Shown: positions 4,629 through 6,664 of the stretch, in pieces
Position numbering within the stretch: the first letter of the stretch is position 1
Layout: each line of letters starts with the position of its first letter
The notes under the pieces: model-generated
Told to the model about the DNA's origin: nothing
The model's database searches: none
Seen by the model: the letters and a program-made list of their open reading frames with translations, nothing else
NCBI GenBank assembly: GCA_011046055.1
Contig: DSBN01000180.1
Coordinates: 1 to 6,664 of the forward strand
Direction: 5' to 3'
DNA from: Sediminispirochaeta sp.
Lineage (GTDB): Bacteria > Spirochaetota > Spirochaetia > DSM-16054 > Sediminispirochaetaceae
Length of the DNA: 6,664 nucleotides
Position numbers and translations under genes: made by a program

Positions 4629-5474
4629 TTACGCTTTAGCCAAGCTGTACAGGAGCTCGATTTCGGCGGGCCATTTCTTGGGATCCGTCGTCTCCAACAC
4701 GATGGGGATCTCGTCGAAACGGGGGTCCCGCATCAGGTGGCGAAAAGATTCGATACCCAGCTTGCCTTCGCCGAGGCTGTGGTGCCGGTCGACTTTGCTG
4801 CCGAGTTCGGATTTGGCGTCGTTTATATGCACGCCCAGCAGTTTGTCGAAGCCTATGATTCGTTGGAACTCAGCGGTGGTCTGCTGGTAGGCTTGTGGGC
4901 CGCGTAGGTCGTAGCCGGCGGCGAAGGCGTGGCAGGTGTCCAGGCATACCCCCACCCGGTCGGGCTCGTCGCTGAGCTCGATCAGGTGGGCCAGGTGTTC
5001 GAAGCTGTAGCCGACGTTGCTTCCCTGCCCGGCGGTGTTTTCGATCACCAGCTGAACTTTCTCGGTCTCGCGGAGGACCATGTTCATGGACTCGGCGATC
5101 AGCTGGAGACACCGATCCTCGCTGATCTGGCGCAGATGGCTGCCGGGGTGGAAGTTGAGCAGGTGTAGGTCCAGCTGTTCGGCGCGGCGGGCCTCGTCGA
5201 GGAAGGCGTCGTAGGAGCGTCGGCGCTTCTCCTCATCCGGGTTGCCCAGGTTGATCAGGTAAGAATCGTGGGGGAGGACGTGGTTGGCGGAAATCCCCGA
5301 AGCTTTGAGATTTTCCTTGAAGGCGCGGATCGACTCTTCGCTGAGGGGCTTGGCGTGCCACTGGCGTTGATTTTTTGTAAACAGGGCGAAGGCTTTCGCC
5401 CCAATTGCCGCGGCGTTGAGGGGGGCGTTTTCCACACCGCCGGCGGCGCTGACGTGGGCTCCTACGTATTTCAT
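4629..5474 (-). CDS. nfo: Endonuclease IV (AP endonuclease, Nfo)
   Basis: 281 residues, against 285 for E. coli Nfo. The enzyme is a TIM barrel with three zinc ions that cuts 5' of abasic sites in base excision repair. All nine metal ligands fall at the E. coli numbering: His69, His109, Glu145, Asp179, His182, His216, Asp229, His231 and Glu261. Signatures include [13 protein letters not shown] at the start, [43 protein letters not shown] and [10 protein letters not shown]. The start is fixed by homology, yet no Shine-Dalgarno sequence precedes it (TTTTCCCC is directly before the ATG), and a possible -10 box TATATT ends 6 nt before the ATG. It may therefore be leaderless. It lies 62 nt downstream of the transporter gene on the same strand. 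Confidence 0.97.
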   Translation of the reverse strand: MKYVGAHVSAAGGVENAPLNAAAIGAKAFALFTKNQRQWHAKPLSEESIRAFKENLKASGISANHVLPHDSYLINLGNPDEEKRRRSYDAFLDEARRAEQLDLHLLNFHPGSHLRQISEDRCLQLIAESMNMVLRETEKVQLVIENTAGQGSNVGYSFEHLAHLIELSDEPDRVGVCLDTCHAFAAGYDLRGPQAYQQTTAEFQRIIGFDKLLGVHINDAKSELGSKVDRHHSLGEGKLGIESFRHLMRDPRFDEIPIVLETTDPKKWPAEIELLYSLAKA

Positions 5475-5480
5475 GGGGAA

Positions 5481-5510
5481 AATATACTATAAAGACGCGG
5501 AGCCTTACAA
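5481..5510 (-). promoter_or_regulatory. Possible nfo promoter giving a leaderless mRNA
   Basis: On the - strand TTGTAA (5510-5505), an 18-nt spacer and TATATT (5486-5481). The first purine at a suitable distance is the A of the nfo ATG (5474). The match is moderate, and the region overlaps the terminator-like hairpin. Confidence 0.4.
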
Positions 5511-5536
5511 CGGACGGCGCGGATCAGGCTCCGCGC
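5489..5536 (-). terminator. Hairpin(s) after the EamA transporter gene
   Basis: Directly after the transporter stop, CGCGGAGCC (5535-5527) can pair over 9 bp with GGCTCCGCG (5504-5496), followed by TCTTT, a terminator-like form. The same upstream strand can instead pair locally: GCGCGGA (5536-5530) with TCCGCGC (5523-5517). The two structures exclude one another. The U-run is short, so efficiency is uncertain. Confidence 0.45.
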
Positions 5537-6454
5537 TTAGCGAGCCCGTCGGTTGACCAGGCTGACCCCCAGCAGAATCACCGCAGCCCCGACCAGTTGC
5601 CAGAGGCTCAGGTGTTCGTCCAGGACGATGATCCCCGCCAGGACCCCGAACACCGGGGTGAGGTTGCCGTAGACCGAGGCGTTGGTGGAGCCGATTCGCT
5701 TTATTCCCGCGCTCCACAGGGCGTTGCCCAACAGCAGGGCGAAAAAGCCCGAGAAAAGAGCGCTCAAATAGGTGGTCAGGCTGAGGTCCGAAAAAACGGC
5801 GGTTCCGTATCGGGGCAGGGTGAAGGTGGCAAAAAGCACGAGGGATATGCACATCACCACAAAAATGATCTGATAAATCGAGTAGCGCTGGGTGAGCGGA
5901 CGGAGAAAGACGGTGTAGAGCCCGTAGCCGATCTCCGATATTACCAGTAGCCCCACTCCCCACAGGTAGGTCTGTTCCAGCTTGGCTCCCCCTCCATCAC
6001 CCAGGGCGATCATCACCACCCCGACGACGCTGGCGATGATTCCGGCTACCTTGAGGGAGTTCAGCGATTCGAGGCGTCCTATCCAGGTGATGAGAGCTAC
6101 AACGATCGGCAGGATTCCCAGAATAATGGCCGAAACGCTGGCCGAGGTGGCGTTGACTCCCAGCGAGTAGAAGAACTGGAAGACAAAAAAACCAAAAACC
6201 GCCACCAGCAGAAAGAGTGGGACGTCTCGTTTTTTTATGGGCTGCATCTTTTTTTTAATAATCAAAATCGGGAGGATCAGCAGTGCACCGATCAGGAGCC
6301 GCAGGGTGTTGAAGGGAAGTGGGGCGAGCTTGCGCATCCCCAGCTTCATCACCATTGGGTTCAGACCCCAGAAAAAAGCCGCTCCCAGCAACATCGAGTG
6401 GGTTAGTAGTTTGTAGAAAGGTCCGTTCTCACCGTTTGTTTCGCGCCGTGTCAT
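5537..6454 (-). CDS. EamA-family (DMT superfamily) transporter
   Basis: 305 residues from the ATG at 6454, typical for the family (about 300), an inner-membrane permease with two EamA repeats of five helices. Hydrophobic segments fall near residues 20-38, 48-66, 78-97, 104-125, 134-151, 163-183, 194-213, 228-249, 258-278 and 282-300. Repeat 1 has GAAFFWGLNPMVMKLGM. Repeat 2 has SEIGYGLYTVFLRPL and later NASVYGNLTPVFGVLAG followed by LDEHLSLWQLVGAAVIL, which is the diagnostic EamA ending. The substrate cannot be read from sequence; relatives export amino acids or other metabolites. AAGGTG lies 5 nt before the ATG, so ATG is preferred over the in-frame GTG at 6460, which is itself part of that ribosome site. 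The start overlaps the end of the kinase gene by 26 nt, which suggests an operon. Confidence 0.93.
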   Translation of the reverse strand: MTRRETNGENGPFYKLLTHSMLLGAAFFWGLNPMVMKLGMRKLAPLPFNTLRLLIGALLILPILIIKKKMQPIKKRDVPLFLLVAVFGFFVFQFFYSLGVNATSASVSAIILGILPIVVALITWIGRLESLNSLKVAGIIASVVGVVMIALGDGGGAKLEQTYLWGVGLLVISEIGYGLYTVFLRPLTQRYSIYQIIFVVMCISLVLFATFTLPRYGTAVFSDLSLTTYLSALFSGFFALLLGNALWSAGIKRIGSTNASVYGNLTPVFGVLAGIIVLDEHLSLWQLVGAAVILLGVSLVNRRAR

Positions 6455-6664
6455 GGTCACCTTGTGGGAAAAGTATTGTTATTCGCAAGCCGTCGGAGGC
6501 GTCAAAATAAATACGACCATCTATCTGCGTGACTAGCTGTCTGACCATGACCAAGCCGAGCCCTTCGGCGCTCTCCTCGGGGATTTTTTTGATCTTGCTC
6601 CCGCTGTCGTGGACGCTCAGCTCGATTTCTCCCGAGTCAGGCACCTGTTTCATCTCTACACGGA
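6429..6664 (-). CDS. Sensor histidine kinase (HisKA_2-like), C-terminal ATPase part
   Basis: Partial: the frame is open to the window edge and the 77 visible residues are the C-terminus. They carry the end of an HATPase_c domain: SGEIELSVHDSGSKIKKIPE (region of the G1 box), GLGLVMVRQLVTQIDGRIYF (G2 box and following helix) and DGLRITILFP (last strand). The VRQLVTQIDG spacing is like HisKA_2/PF07568 kinases. The phospho-accepting His, the N box and any sensor domain are outside the window. The G1 box is DSGSK rather than the usual DxGxG, so the second glycine is missing. This could weaken nucleotide binding or be tolerated. The apparent ATG at 6653 is most likely an internal methionine. The end overlaps the transporter start by 26 nt, so the two are likely co-expressed. 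Confidence 0.82.
   Translation of the reverse strand, partial: RVEMKQVPDSGEIELSVHDSGSKIKKIPEESAEGLGLVMVRQLVTQIDGRIYFDASDGLRITILFPQGDHDTARNKR

Noticed and set aside
4400..4639. 79-residue open frame on the + strand
   Set aside because: It spans the palindromic element and the nfo stop, has no ribosome site and shows no domain; it is explained by the palindromes.
5505..5963. 152-residue open frame on the - strand over the transporter
   Set aside because: It is a shadow in another frame of the EamA gene, Pro/Arg-rich with no membrane segments.
6455..6460. GTG at 6460 as the start of the EamA transporter
   Set aside because: The GTG lies within the AAGGTG ribosome site that is correctly spaced for the ATG at 6454.

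Overview
The window reads as a bacterial chromosome segment, moderately GC-rich, with housekeeping genes on both strands. The order ffs (SRP RNA) - dnaX - ybaB - recR is a conserved bacterial core cluster. None of the five tRNA genes encodes its CCA end. A Mut7-C protein with a ubiquitin-like domain, an ABC-class ATPase of the COG3044 type and a HisKA_2-type kinase would suit a Desulfuromonadota/Deltaproteobacteria-like Gram-negative, but that taxonomic guess is inference only.

Layout. Positions 1-1075 (+ strand) hold the C-terminus of an ABC_ATPase protein and, overlapping it by 4 nt, a Ub-Mut7-C RNase-like protein. Convergent to these, on the - strand, one long run is transcribed from about 4372 down to 1164. 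It starts at a near-consensus sigma-70 promoter (TTGACA-17-TATATT). It then carries tRNA-Ser(TGA), tRNA-Ser(GCT), tRNA-Arg(GCG), tRNA-Ser(CGA), tRNA-Ser(GGA), the SRP RNA with a U-rich end, dnaX, ybaB and recR. Positions 4361-4628 hold the promoter and a 140-bp palindromic, MITE-like element. Further upstream, also on the - strand, lie nfo (endonuclease IV), an EamA-family transporter and the C-terminus of a sensor histidine kinase, cut by the window edge.

How the genes relate. The RNA block supplies all four serine isoacceptors, so it covers every serine codon, plus an arginine tRNA and the protein-targeting RNA. dnaX, ybaB and recR serve replication, nucleoid structure and recombinational repair. 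nfo adds abasic-site repair.

Main points. (1) dnaX is split across two frames at a run of ten A's on the coding strand. Frame 0 stops at once and gives a 412-residue gamma-like protein. Only the -1 frame stays open and gives a 553-residue tau whose C-terminus looks authentic. This is probably programmed slippage, in the opposite polarity to E. coli. (2) A small element with two long perfect or near-perfect palindromes and flanking 9-bp direct repeats sits against the -35 box of the tRNA promoter and appears to have duplicated that box. (3) The arginine tRNA has anticodon GCG rather than the usual bacterial ACG.
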